Source of the DNA: Pomphorhynchus laevis
Taxonomy: Eukaryota; Acanthocephala; Palaeacanthocephala; Echinorhynchida; Pomphorhynchidae
Assembly (NCBI GenBank): GCA_012934845.2
Contig: WNNJ02003072.1
Span: 1 to 64,000 of the forward strand
Length of the DNA: 64,000 bases
Reading direction: 5' to 3'
Both the position numbers and the translations under genes were made by a program. Shown in pieces: positions 1-13,813 of the stretch. The notes beneath the pieces were generated by a model that saw only the letters and a list, made by a program, of their open reading frames with translations, did not search any database and was not told the origin of the DNA. Numbering within the stretch: the stretch's first letter is position 1; every line of letters begins with the position of its first letter.

Positions 1-348
1 CTAGACTGTTGTTATTATGTAATCTCTGTAATACATATGACAATCTTTTAAGTAACTTAAGGAATGACACCATGACGCCACAAATGAATTGACCTTTATG
101 AATAGAGATGGTCTGATAAGCAAGTTTTTGTTTACGAGTATTCATCAGTTCGAATTAAGCTATTTAGGGAAAATGCTATTTTTTCAAAATTTTAGCCGGC
201 AGCCGACACGTCATCGAGATGACTCATACTACAGATTAGTGCTTTTGTTCATTTTTGACGCTTAGAAGTAACAAATAGTAATCTGATCAATAAGGGCTAA
301 CAAGTTTTTGCCCGACAGCAGCTTTTGACCTGTTTCAATGAAATGCTG

Positions 349-535
349 GACTGTTTTTATTATGATTGTTTAATGCAATCTCACGATACACTTCATCGAG
401 ATGCATCATACTACATATGATTGCTTTTGTTTATCTTTGACGCTTAGAAGTAACGAATAGTATTCTGATCTTTTTGGTAGACTAGTTATTACCTGATAGC
501 AGCTTTAAAAAATTGCCGTATTCCATTGAATTTAT
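349..535. repeat. Truncated ~187-bp monomer of the higher-order unit (representative copy)
   Basis: This is the seventh monomer of each unit. The sequence passes from the monomer start (around 'atgattgtttaatgcaatc') almost directly to the second half ('catcgagatgcatcatac'), skipping about 175 bp present in the other six. The same short monomer recurs in the other units and in the satellite blocks at 51,087 and 57,323. The deletion therefore predates amplification of the unit and is a useful phase marker. Confidence 0.85.
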
Positions 536-3500
536 GACCATTGTAATCATGCATGTTTGATGCAATCTTAATTTGACAACTGCCAAGGTATTTTGAAGGA
601 TAATAAAATTGCACAATAAAGGATCATTCAAACGACTGAGAAATATAAAAATGATCTAATAAGCCAGTTTTAAGTTTACTACAAATTTGCCGCAAAAATT
701 TAAGCAATTTTTAGAAAATGGTATTTTTTAAAAGTCAAGCCCACAGCCGAAACGTCATCAAGTTAGCCTGTACAACAGAAAAGTTCTTCCGTTCATCTTT
801 GACGTTTTAAAGTGATTAATAGTATGATGATCGTTAGTGTTGACCAGTAATTATGGGACAGCAGCTTTCAAAATATTGCCGTACTCCATTAAAATCCATG
901 ACCATTGTTATCATGCTTGTTTGATGCAATTAGAATGATACACATGCCAAATTCATTTGAATAATAAAAACGACACAATGCTGCATAATTTAAACACTTG
1001 ATATAAATAAAGATAGTTTAAAAGGAGCAACCTTAAAGTTTACTATAATTTTGCGCTAAAATTAAACAATTTATAGAAAATGCTATATTTTCAAAGACCA
1101 GGCAGACCTCAAAATATAAATTAAAATAACTCATAATACTGCTTAGTGCTTTCAGTAATCATGGAAGTTTAGGCGTTACAAATAGTATGCTGATCGTTAA
1201 CTGTGGACATTTTTAATAAACAGCAGCTTTTAAGATTTTGGCATATTTCAATGAAAATGCTAGACTGTTGTTATTACGCTTGTTTAATCCAATCTTAATG
1301 ATACATATGACAACCTTTTGAATATATTTAACGAATGATCTTATGACGCAACAAATGAATTGACTAATATGAATAGAGATGTCTGATAAGCAAGTTTTTT
1401 GTTTACGAGAATTTAGCAGTTTGAATGGAGCTATTTAGAGAAAATGCTATTTTTCAAAAGTCAAGCAGGCAGCCGAAAACCTCATCGAGATAGCTCATAC
1501 TACAGATGAGTGCTTTCGTTCATCTTTGACGTTTATAAGTAAAATAGTATTCTGATCGGTATGTGTTTAGCAGTTAACCGACATCAGCTTTCGACATATG
1601 CCGTATTCCATCGAAATCTATGACCATTGTTATCATGCATGTTTTATGCAATCTAAACAAAACAAATGCCAGATTCTTTAAAAAGGATAAAAAATAACAC
1701 AATGTCGCATTTTAAAAACTCTTGATATTAATAAAGATGGTCTTATAATCAAGATTTAATTTTTCTATAATTTTGCCGCTAAATTTAAGCGATTTATAAA
1801 ACTGCGATTATTCAAAACTCAAACAGACAGCTAAAACGTAATCAAGATGGATCATACTACTGATGAGTTATTCTGGCTATCTTTGACGTCTAGGAGGGAC
1901 TAATAGTATGCTGATCGTTAGTGTTGACAAGTTTTTAACTAACATCAGCTTTCAACATATTGCCGTATTCTCTTAAAATCAATGAGCATGTTTATCATGC
2001 ATGTTTGATGCAATCCAACTGATAGTTATGCCAAATTCTTATAAGTGAGATAAAATGACACAATGAAGCATCATTATAACGCCTGATATAAATAAAGATA
2101 ATCTGGTAAGCAACTTTTATGTTTACTATAATTTTGCCGCTAAAATTAAGCGATTTATAGGAAATGGTATTTTTAAAAGTCAAGCAGAGAGCCAAATCGT
2201 CATCGAGATGAATCATACCACTGATTTAGTCTTTGGACAATATTGAAGTTTAGACGTTACAAATAGTATGCTGATCGTTGACTGTTAACGTTTTTATCTA
2301 CAGCAGCTTTCAACATTTTGACCTGTTTTAATCAAATGCTAGACTGTTGTTATTATGTAATCTCTGTAATACATATGACAATCTTTTAAGTAACTTAAGG
2401 AATGACACCATGACGCCACAAATGAATTGACCTTTATGAATAGAGATGGTCTGATAAGCAAGTTTTTGTTTACGAGTATTCATCAGTTCGAATTAAGCTA
2501 TTTAGGGAAAATGCTATTTTTTCAAAATTTTAGCCGGCAGCCGACACGTCATCGAGATGACTCATACTACAGATTAGTGCTTTTGTTCATTTTTGACGCT
2601 TAGAAGTAACAAATAGTAATCTGATCAATAAGGGCTAACAAGTTTTTGCCCGACAGCAGCTTTTGACCTGTTTCAATGAAATGCTGGACTGTTTTTATTA
2701 TGATTGTTTAATGCAATCTCGATGATACACTTCATCGAGATGCATCATACTACATATGATTGCTTTTGTTTATCTTTGACGCTGAGAAGTAACGAATAGT
2801 ATTCTGATCGTTTTGGTAGACTAGTTATTACCTGATAGCAGCTTTAAAAAATTGCCGTATTCCATTGAATTTATGACCATTGTAATCATGCATGTTTGAT
2901 GCAATCTTAATTTGACAACTGCCAATGTATTTTGAAGGATAATAAAATTGCACAATAAAGGATCATTCAAACGACTGAGAAATATAAAAATGATCTAATA
3001 AGCCAGTTTTAAGTTTACTACAAATTTGCCGCAAAAATTTAGCAATTTTTAGAAAATGGTATTTTTTAAAAGTCAAGCCCACAGCCGAAACGTCATTAAG
3101 TTAGCCTGTACAACAGAAAAGTTCTTCCGTTCATCTTTGACGTTTTAAAGTGATTAATAGTATGATGATCGTTAGAGTTGACCAGTAATTATGGGACAGC
3201 AGCTTTCAAAATATTGCCGTACTCCATTAAAATCCATGACTATTGTTATCATGCTTGTTTGATGCAATTAGAATGATACACATGCCAAATTCATTTGAAT
3301 AATAAAAACGACACAATCCTGCATAATTTAAACACTTGATATAAATAAAGATAGTTTAAAAGGAGCAACCTTAAAGTTTACTATAATTTTGCGCTAAAAT
3401 TAAACAATTTATAGAAAATGCTATATTTTCAAAGACCGGGCAGACCTCAAAATATAAATTAAAATAACTCATAATACTGCTTAGTGCTTTCAGTAATCAT

Positions 3501-4318
3501 GGAAGTTTAGGCGTTACAAATAGTATGCTGATCGTTAACTGTGGACATTTTTAATAAACAGCAGCTTTTAAGATTTTGGCATATTTCAATGAAAATGCTA
3601 GACTGTTGTTATTACGCTTGTTTAATCCAATCTTAATGATACATATGACAACCTTTTGAATATATTTAACGAATGATCTTATGACGCAACAAATGAATTG
3701 ACTAATATGAATAGAGATGTCTGATAAGCAAGTTTTTTGTTTACGAGAATTTAGCAGTTTGAATGGAGCTATTTAGAGAAAATGCTATTTTTCAAAAGTC
3801 AAGCAGGCAGCCGAAAACCTCATCGAGATAGCTCATACTACAGATGAGTGCTTTCGTTCATCTTTGACGTTAATAAGTAAAATAGTATTCTGATCGGTAT
3901 GTGTTTAACAGTTAACCGACATCAGCCTTTCGACATATGCCGGATTCCATCGAAATATATGACCATTGTTATCATGCATGTTTTATGCAATCTAAACAAC
4001 ACAAATGCCAGATTCTTTAAAAGGATAAAAAATAACACAATGTCGCATTTTAATAACGCCTGATATTAATAAAGATGGTCTTATAATCAAGATTTTATTT
4101 TTCTATAATTTTGCCGCTAAATTTAAGCGATTTATAAAACTGCGATTATTCAAAACTCAAACAGACAGCTAAAACGTAATCAAGATGGCTTATACTACTG
4201 ATGAGTTATTCTGGCTATCTTTGACGTCTAGGAGGGACTAATAGTATGCTGATCGTTAGTGTTGACAAGTTTTTAACTAACATCAGCTTTCAACATATTG
4301 CCGTATTCTCTTAAAATC

Positions 4319-4358
4319 AATGAGCAATCATTGATTTTAAAATCAATGATTGCTCATT
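4319..4358. repeat. 40-bp perfect palindrome inside the satellite unit
   Basis: The two 20-bp halves are exact reverse complements. It lies where other units read from 'aaaatcaatgagcatg' into 'tttgatgcaatcc'. The scar consists of an inverted copy of the preceding 'ttaaaatcaatga' followed by a direct copy of 'ctcttaaaatcaatg', so it looks like a templated snap-back insertion. Confidence 0.9.
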
Positions 4359-7300
4359 AAATCTCTTAAAATCAATGTTTGATGCAATCCTACTGATAGT
4401 TATGCCAAATTCTTATAAGTGAGATAAAATGACACAATGAAGCATCATTATAACGCCTGATATAAATAAAGATAATCTGGTAAGCAACTTTTATGTTTAC
4501 TATAATTTTGCCGCTAAAATTAAGCGATTTATAGGAAATGGTATTTTTAAAAGTCAAGCAGAGAGCCAAATCGTCATCGAGATGAATCATACCACTGATT
4601 TAGTCTTTGGACAATATTGAAGTTTAGACGTTACAAATAGTATGCTGATCGTTGACTGTTAACGTTTTTATCTACAGCAGCTTTCAACATTTTGACCTGT
4701 TTTAATCAAATGCAAGACTGTTGTTATTATGTAATCTCTGTAATACATGTGACAATCTTTTAAGTAACTTAAGGAATGACACCATGAAGCCACAAATGAA
4801 TTGACCTTTTCTGACTAGAGATGGTCTGATAAGCAAGTTTTTTGATACGAGTATTCATCAGTTCGAATTAAGCTGTTTAGGGAAAATGCTATTTTTTCAA
4901 AATTTTAGCCGGCAGCCACCACGTCATCGAGATGACTCATACTACAGATTAGTGATTTTGTTCATTTTTGACGCTTAGAAGTAACAAATAGTAATCTGAT
5001 CAATAAGGGCTAACAAGTTTTTGCCCGACAGCAGATTTTGACCTTTTTCAATGAAATGCTGGACTGTTTTTATTATGATTGTTTAATGCAATCTCACGAT
5101 TCACTTCATCGAGATGCATCATACTACATATGATTGCTTTTGTTTATCTTTGACGCTTAGAAGTAACGAATAGTATTCCGATCTTTTTGGTAGACTAGTT
5201 ATTACCTGATAGCAGCTTTAAAAAATTGCCGTATTCCATTGAATTTATGACCATTGTAATCATGCATGTTTGATGCAATCTTAATTTGACAACTGCCAAT
5301 GTATTTTGAAGGATAATAAAATTGCACAATAAAGGATCATTCAAACGACTGAGAAATATAAAAATGATCTAATTAGCCAGTTTTAAGTTTACTACAAATT
5401 TGCCGCAAAAATTTAGCAATTTTTAGAAAATGGTATTTTTTAAAAGTCAAGCCCACAGCCGAAACGTCATTAAGTTAGCCTGTACAACAGAAAAGTTCTT
5501 CCGTTCATCTTTGACGTTTTAAAGTGATTAATAGTATGATGATCGTTAGTGTTGACCAGTAATTATGGGACAGCAGCTTTCAAAATATTGCCGTACTCAA
5601 TTAAAATCCATGACTATTGTTATCATGCTTGTTTGATGCAATTAGAATGATACACATGCCAAATTCATTTGAATAATAAAAACGACACAATCCTGCATAA
5701 TTTAAACACTTGATATAAATAAAGATAGTTTAAAAGGAGCAACCTTAAAGTTTACTATAATTTTGCGCTAAAATTAAACAATTTATAGAAAATGCTATAT
5801 TTTCAAAGACCAGGCAGACCTCAAAATATAAATTAAAATAACTCATAATACTGCTTAGTGCTTTCAGTAATCATGGAAGTTTAGGCGTTACAAATAGTAT
5901 GCTGATCGTTAACTGTAAACATTTTTAATAAACAGCAGCTTTTAAGATTTTGGCATATTTCAATGAAAATGCTAGACTGTTGTTATTACGCTTGTTTAAT
6001 CCAATCTTAATGATACATATGACAACCTTTTGAATATATTTTACGAATGATCTTATGACGCAACAAATGAATTGACTAATATGAATAGAGATGTCTGATA
6101 AGCAAGTTTTTTTTTGTTTACGAGAATTTAGCAGTTTGAATGGAGCTATTTAGAGAAAATGCTTTTTTTCAAGAGTCAAGCAGGCAGCCGAAAACCTCAT
6201 CGAGATAGCTCATACTACAGATGAGTGCTTTCGTTCATCTTTGACGTAAATAAGTAAAAAAGTAATCTGATCGTTATGTGTTTGACATTTAACCGACATC
6301 AGCTTTCGACATATGCCGGATTCCATCGAAATATATGACCATTGTTATCATGCATGTTTTATGCAATCTAAACAACACAAATGCCAGATTCTTTAAAAGG
6401 ATAAAAAATAACACAATGTCGCATTTTAAAAACTCTTGATATTAATAAAGATGGTCTTTAAATCAAGATTTAATTTTTCTATAATTTTGCCGCTAAATTT
6501 AAGCGATTTATAAAACTGCGATTATTCAAAACTCAAACAGACAGCTAAAACGTAATCAAGATGGATCATACTACTGATGAGTTATTCTGGCTATCTTTGA
6601 CGTCTAGGAGGGACTAATAGTATGCTGATCGTTAGTGTTGACAAGTTTTTAACTAACATCAGCTTTCAAAATATTGCCGTTTTCTCTTAAAATCAATGAG
6701 CATGTTTATCATGCATGTTTGATGCAATCCAACTGATAGTTATGCCAAATTCTTATAAGTGAGATAAAATGACACAATGAAGCATCATTATAACGCCTGA
6801 TATAAATAAAGATAATCTGGTAAGCAACTTTTATGTTTACTATAATTTTGCCGCTAAAATTAAGCGATTTATAGGAAATGGTATTTTTAAAAGTCAAGCA
6901 AAGAGCCAAATCGTCATGGAGATGAATCATACAACTGATTTAGTCTTTGGACAATATTAAAGTTTAGACGTTACAAATAGTTTGCTTATCGTTGACTGTT
7001 AACCTTTTTATCTACAGCAGCTTTCAACATTTTGACCTGTTTATCAAATGCTAGACTGTTGTTATTATGTAATCTCTGTAATACATATGACAATATTTTA
7101 AGTAACTTAAGGAATGACTCCATGACGCCACAAATGAATTGACCTTTATGAATAGAGATGGTCTGATAAGCAAGTTTTTTGTTACGAGTATTCATCAGTT
7201 CGAATTAAGCTATTTAGGGAAAATGCTATTTTTTCAAAATTTTAGCCGGCAGCCGACACGTCATCGAGATGACTCATACTACAGATTAGTGCTTTTGTTC

Positions 7301-9031
7301 ATTTTTGACGCTTAGAAGTAACAAATAGTAATCTGATCAATAAGGGCTAACAAGTTTTTGCCCGACATAAGCTTTTGACCTGTTTCAATTAAATGCTGGA
7401 CTGTTTTTATTATGATTGTTTAATGCAATCTCACGATTCACTTCATCGAGATGCATCATACTACATATGATTGCTTTTGTTTATCTTTGACGCTTAGAAG
7501 TAACGAATAGTATTCCGATCTTTTTGGTAGACTAGTTATTACCTGATAGCAGCTTTAAAAAATTGCCGTATTCCATTGAATTTATGACCATTGTAATCAT
7601 GCATGTTTGATGCAATCTTAATTTGACAACTGCCAATGTATTTTGAAGGATAATAAAATTGCACAATAAAGGATCATTCAAACGACTGAGAAATATAAAA
7701 ATGATCTAATTAAGCCAGTTTTAAGTTTACTACAAATTTGCCGCAAAAATTTAGCAATTTTTAGAAAATGGTATTTTTTAAAAGTCAAGCCCACAGCCGA
7801 AACGTCATTAAGTTAGCCTGTACAACAGAAAAGTTCTTCCGTTCATCTTTGACGTTTTAAAGTGATTAATAGTATGATGATCGTTTGAGTTGACCAGTAA
7901 TTGTGGGACCACAGCTTTCAAAATATTGCCGTACTCCATTAAAATCCATGACTATTGTTATCATGCTTGTTTGATGCAATTAGAATGATACACATGCCAA
8001 ATTCATTTGAATAATAAAAACGACACAATCCTGCATAATTTAAACACTTGATATAAATAAAGATAGTTTAAAAGGAGCAACCTTAAAGTTTACTATAATT
8101 TTGCGCTAAAATTAAACAATTTATAGAAAATGCTATATTTTCAAAGACCGGGCAGACCTCAAAATATAAATTAAAATAACTCATAATACTGCTTAGTGCT
8201 TTCAGTAATCATGGAAGTTTAGGCGTTAAAATAGTATGCTGATCGTAAACTGTAATCATTTTTAATAAACAGCAGCTTTTAAGATTTTGGCATATTTCAA
8301 TAAAAGTTCTAGACTGTTGTTATTACGCTTGTTTAATCCAATCTTAATGATACATATGACAACCTTTTGAATATATTTAACGAATGATCTTATGACGCAA
8401 CAAATGAATTGACTAATATGAATAGAGATGTCTGATAAGCAAGTTTTTTTTTGTTTACGAGAATTTAGCAGTTTGAATGGAGCTATTTAGAGAAAATGCT
8501 ATTTTTCAAAAGTCAAGCAGGCAGCCGAAAACCTCATCGAGATAGCTCATACTACAGATGAGTGCTTTCGTTCATCTATGACGGTTATAAGTTAAATCGT
8601 ATTCTGATCGCTATGTGTATAACATTTAACCGACATCAGCCTTCGATGTATGCCGGATTCCATCGAAATCTATGACCATTGTTATCATGCATGTTATATG
8701 CAATCTTAATAAAACAAATGCCAGATTCTTTAAAAGGATAAAAAATAACACAATGTCGCATTTTAATAACGCCCGATATTAATAAAGATTGTCTTATAAT
8801 CAAGATTTAATTTTTCTATAATTTTGCCGCTAAATTTAAGCGATTTATAAAACTGCGATTATTCAAAACTCAAACAGACAGCTAAAACGTAATCAAGATG
8901 GCTTATACTACTGATGAGTTATTCTGGCTATCTTTGACCTCTAGGACAGACTAATAGTATGCAGATCGTTAGTGTTGACAAGTTTTTAACTAACATCAGC
9001 TTTCAACATATTGCCGTATTCTCTTAAAATC

Positions 9032-9071
9032 AATGAGCAATCATTGATTTTAAAATCAATGATTGCTCATT
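9032..9071. repeat. 40-bp perfect palindrome, second unit carrying it
   Basis: Same palindrome and same flanks as at 4319. Inherited by unit duplication rather than a new event. Confidence 0.9.
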
Positions 9072-11403
9072 AAATCTCTTAAAATCAATGTTTGATGCAA
9101 TCCTACTGATAGTTATGCCAAATTTTTATAAGTGAGATAAAATGACACAATGAAGCATAATTATAACGCCTGATATAAATAAAGATAATCTGGTAAGCAA
9201 CTTTTATGTTTACTGTAATTTTCAGCTAAAATTAAGCGATTTATAGGAAATGGTATTTTTAAAAGTCAAGCAAAGAGCCAAATCGTCATGGAGATGAATC
9301 ATACAACTGATTTAGTCTTTGGACAATATTAAAGTTTAGACGTTACAAATAGTTTGCTGATCGTTGACTGTAAACCTTTTTATCCACAGGAGCTTTCAAC
9401 ATTTTGACCTGTTTATCAAATGCTAGACTGTTGGTATTATGTAATCTCTGTAATACATATGACAATATTTTAAGTAACTTAAGGAATGACTCCATGACGC
9501 CACAAATGAATTGACCTTTATGAATAGAGATGGTCTGATAAGCAAGTTTTTTGTTACGAGTATTCATCAGTTCGCATTAAGCAATTTAGGGAAAATGCTA
9601 TTTTTTCAAAATTTTAGCCGGCAGCCGACACGTAATCGTGATGACTCATACTACAGATTAGTGCTTTTGTTAATTTTTGACGCTTAGAAGTAACAAATAG
9701 TAATCTGATCAATAAGGGCTAACAAGTTTTTGCCCGACATAAGCTTTTGACCTGTTTCAATTAAATGCTGGACTGTTTTTATAATGATTGTTTAATGCAA
9801 TCTCACGATTCACTTCATCGAGATGCATCATACTACATATGATTGCTTTATGTTTATCTTTGACGCTGAGAAGTAACGAATAGTATTCTGATCGTTTTGG
9901 TAGACTAGTTATTACCTGATAGCAGCTCTAAAAAATTGCCATATTTCATTGAATTTATGACCATTGTAATCATGCATGTTTGATGCAATCTTAATTTGAC
10001 AACTGCCAAATGTATTTTGAAGGATAATAAAATTGCACAATAAAGGATCATTCAAACGACTGAGAAATATAAAAATGATCTAATAAGACAGTTTTAAGTT
10101 AACTATAAATTTGCCGCAAAAATTAAGCAACTTTTAGAAAATGGTATTGTTTAAAAGTCAAGCCCACAGCCGAAACGTCATTAAGTTAGCCTGTACAACA
10201 GAAAAGTTCTTCCGTTTCATCTTTAACGTTTTAAAGTGATTAATAGTATGATGATCTTTAGAGTTGACCAGTAAATGTGGGACCACAGCTTTCAAAATAT
10301 TGCCGTACTCCATTAAAATCCATGACTATTGTTATCATACTTGTTTGATGAAACTAGAATGATACACATGCCAAATTCATTTGAACAACAAAAACGACAC
10401 AATCCTGCATATTTAAAAAACTGGATATAAATAAAGATAGTTTAAAAGGAGCAACCTTAAAGTTTACTATAATTTTGCGCTAAAATTAAACAATTTATAG
10501 AAAATGCTATATTTTCAAAGATTGGGCAGACCTCAAAATATAAATTATAATAACTCATAATATTGCTTAGTGCTTTCAATAATCATGGAAGTTTAGGCGT
10601 TAAAATAGTATGCTGATCGTAAACTGTAAACATTTTTAATAAACAGCAGCTTTTAAGATTTTTGCATATTTCAATAAAAGTTCTAGACTGTTGTTATTAC
10701 GCTTGTTTAATCCAATCTTAATGATACATATGACAACCTTTTGAATATATTTTACGAATGATCTTATGACGCAACAAATGAATTGACTAATATGAATAGA
10801 AATGTCTGTTAAGCAAGTTTTTTGTTTACGAGAATTTAGCAGTTTGAATGGAGCTATTTAGAGAAAATGCTTTTTTTCAAGAGTCAAGCAGGCAGCCGAA
10901 AACCTCATCGAGATAGCTCATACTACAGATGAGTGCTTTCGTTCATCTTTGACGTAAATAAGTAAAATAGTATTCTGATCGTTATGTGTTTAACAGTTTA
11001 CCGACATTAGCCTTCGAAATATGCCGGATTCCATCGAAATATAGGACCATTGTTATCATTCATGTTTTATGCAATCTAAACAAAACAAATGTCAGATTCT
11101 TAATAAAGGATAAAAAATAACACAATGTCGCATTTTAAAAACTCTTGATATTAATAAAGATGGTCTTATAATCAAGATTTAATTTTTCTATAATTTTGCC
11201 GCTAAATTTAAGCGATTTATAAAACTGCGATTATTCAAAACTCAAACAGACAGCTAAAACGTAATCAAGATGGATCATACTACTGATGAGTTATACTGGC
11301 TGTGTTTGACGTCTAGGAGGGATTAATAGTATGCTGATCGTTAGTGTTGAAAAGTTTTAAACCAACATCAGCATTCAACATATTGCCGTATTCTCTTAAA
11401 ATC

Positions 11404-11443
11404 AATGAGCAATCATTGATTTTAAAATCAATGATTGCTCATT
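11404..11443. repeat. 40-bp perfect palindrome, third unit carrying it
   Basis: Same scar at the same place in the unit, 2372 bp after the previous one. Confidence 0.9.
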
Positions 11444-13773
11444 AAATCTCTTAAAATCAATGTTTGATGCAATCCTACTGATAGTTATGCCAAATTCTTA
11501 TAAGGTGAGATAAAATGACACAATACAGCATCATTATAACGCCTGATATAAAAAAAGATAATCTGGTAAGCAACCTTTATGTTTACTATAATTTTTAGCT
11601 AAAATTAAGCGATTTATAGGAAATGGTATTTTTAAAAGTCAAGCAAAGAGCCAAATCGTCATGGAGATGAATCATACAACTGATTTAGTCTTTGGGCAAT
11701 ATTGAAGTTTAGACGTTACAAATAGTATGCTGATCGTTGACTGTTAACGTTTTTATCTACAACAGCTTTTAACATTTTTACCTGTTTTAATCAAATGCAA
11801 GACTGTTGTTATTATGTAATCTCTGTAATACGTGTGACAATCTTTTAATTAACTTTAGGAATGACACCATGAAGCCACAAATGAATTGACCTTTTCTGAA
11901 TAGAGATGGTCTGATAAGCAAGTTTTTGGTTACGAGTATTCATCAGTTCGAATTAAGCTATTTAGGGAAAATGCTTTTTTTTCAAAACTTTAGCCGGCAG
12001 CCGACACGTCATCGAGATGACTCATACTACAGATAAGTGCTTTTGTTCGTTTTTGACGCTTAGAAGTAACAAATAGTATTCTGATCAATAAGGGCTAACA
12101 AGTTTTTGCCCGACAGCAGATTTTGACCTTTTTCAATGAAATGCTGGACTGTTTTTATTATGATTGTTTAATGCAATCTCACGATTCACTTCATCGTGAT
12201 GCATCATACTACATATGATTGCTTTTGTTTATCTTTGAAGCTTAGAAGTAACGAATAGTATTCCGATCTTTTTGGTAGACTAGTTATTACTTAAAAGCAG
12301 CTTTAAAAAATTGCCGAATTCCATTGAATTTATGACCATAGTAATCATGCATGTACGATGCAATCTTAATTCGACAACTGCCAAGGTATTTTGAAGAATA
12401 ATAAAATTGCACAACAAATAATCATGCAAACGACTGAGAAATAAAAAAATGATCTAATTAGCCAGTTTTAAGTGTGCTACAAATTTGTTGCAAAAATTTA
12501 GCAATTTTTAAAAAATGGTATTTTTTAAAAGTCAAGCCCACAGCCGAAACGTCATCAAGTTAGCCTGTACAACAGAAAAGTTCTTCCGTTCATCTTTGAC
12601 GTTTTAAAGTGATTAATAGTATGATGATCGTTAGTGTTGACCAGTAATTATGGGACAGCAGCTTTCAAAATATTGCCGTACTCCATTAAAATCCATGACC
12701 ATTGTTATCATGCTTGTTTGGTGCAATTAGGATGATACACATGCCAAATTCATTTAAATAATAAAAACGACACAATCCTGCATAATTTAAACACTTGATA
12801 TAAATAAAGATAGTTTATAAGGAGCAACCTTAAAGTTTACTATAAGTCGCTAAAATTAAACAATTTATAGAAAATGCTATACTTTCAAAGACCAGGCAGA
12901 CCTCAAAATATATATTAAAATAACTCATAATACTGCTTAGTGCTTTCAGTAATCATGGAAGTTTAGGCGTTACAAATAGTATGCTGATCGTTAACTGTAA
13001 ACATTTTTAATAAACAGCAGCATTTAAGATTTTGGCATATTTCAATGAAAATGCTAGACTGTTGTTATTACGCTTGTTTAATCCAATCTTAATGATACAT
13101 ATGACAACCTTTTGAATATATTTAACGAATGATCTTATGACGCAACAAATGAATTGACTAATATGAATAGAGATGTCTGATAAGCAAGTTTTTTGTTTAC
13201 GAGAATTTAGCAGTTTAAATAGAGCTATTTAGAGAAAATGCTTATTTTCAAGAGTCAAGCAGGAAGCCGAAAACCTCATAGAGATAGCTCATACTACAGA
13301 TAAGTGCTTTCGTTCATCTATATCGTTAATAAGTAAAATCTTGTTCTGATCGCTATGTGTTTAACAGTTAACCGAAATCAGCCTTCGACGTATGCCGGAT
13401 TCCATCGAAATCTATGACCATTGTTATCATGCATGTTTTATGCAATCTTAATAAAACAACTGCCAGATTCTTTAAAAGGATAAAAAATAACACAATGTCG
13501 CATTTTAATAACGCCTGATATTAATAAAGATGGTCTTATAATCAAGATTTTATTTTTCTATAATTTTGCCGCTAAATTTAAGCGATTTATAAAACTGCGA
13601 TTATTCAAAACTCAAACAGACAGCTAAAGCGTAATCAAGATGGCTTATACTACTGATGAGTTATTCTTGCTATCTTTGACGACTTGGAGAAACTAATAGT
13701 ATGCTGATCGTTAGTGTTGACAAGTTTTTAACTAACATCATCATTCAACATATTGCCGTATTCTCTTAAAATC

Positions 13774-13813
13774 AATGAGCAATCATTAATTTTAAAATCA
13801 ATGATTGCTCATT
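13774..13813. repeat. 40-bp palindrome with one mismatch
   Basis: Same scar with one left-arm base changed (attaatttt instead of attgatttt). The change is shared with the next copy. Confidence 0.88.

Noticed and set aside
1857-1900. Hammerhead-like 'ctgatgag' in satellite monomers
   Set aside because: The core string is there, but no GAAA with an intervening stem follows on either strand. The reverse-strand 'gatgaacgaaag' lacks helix II.
1995-2216. Recurring ~66-73 codon minus-strand open frame in satellite units
   Set aside because: It recurs only because the satellite recurs. It changes with the repeat, is interrupted in several units, and has no recognisable domain, so it is not annotated as a gene.
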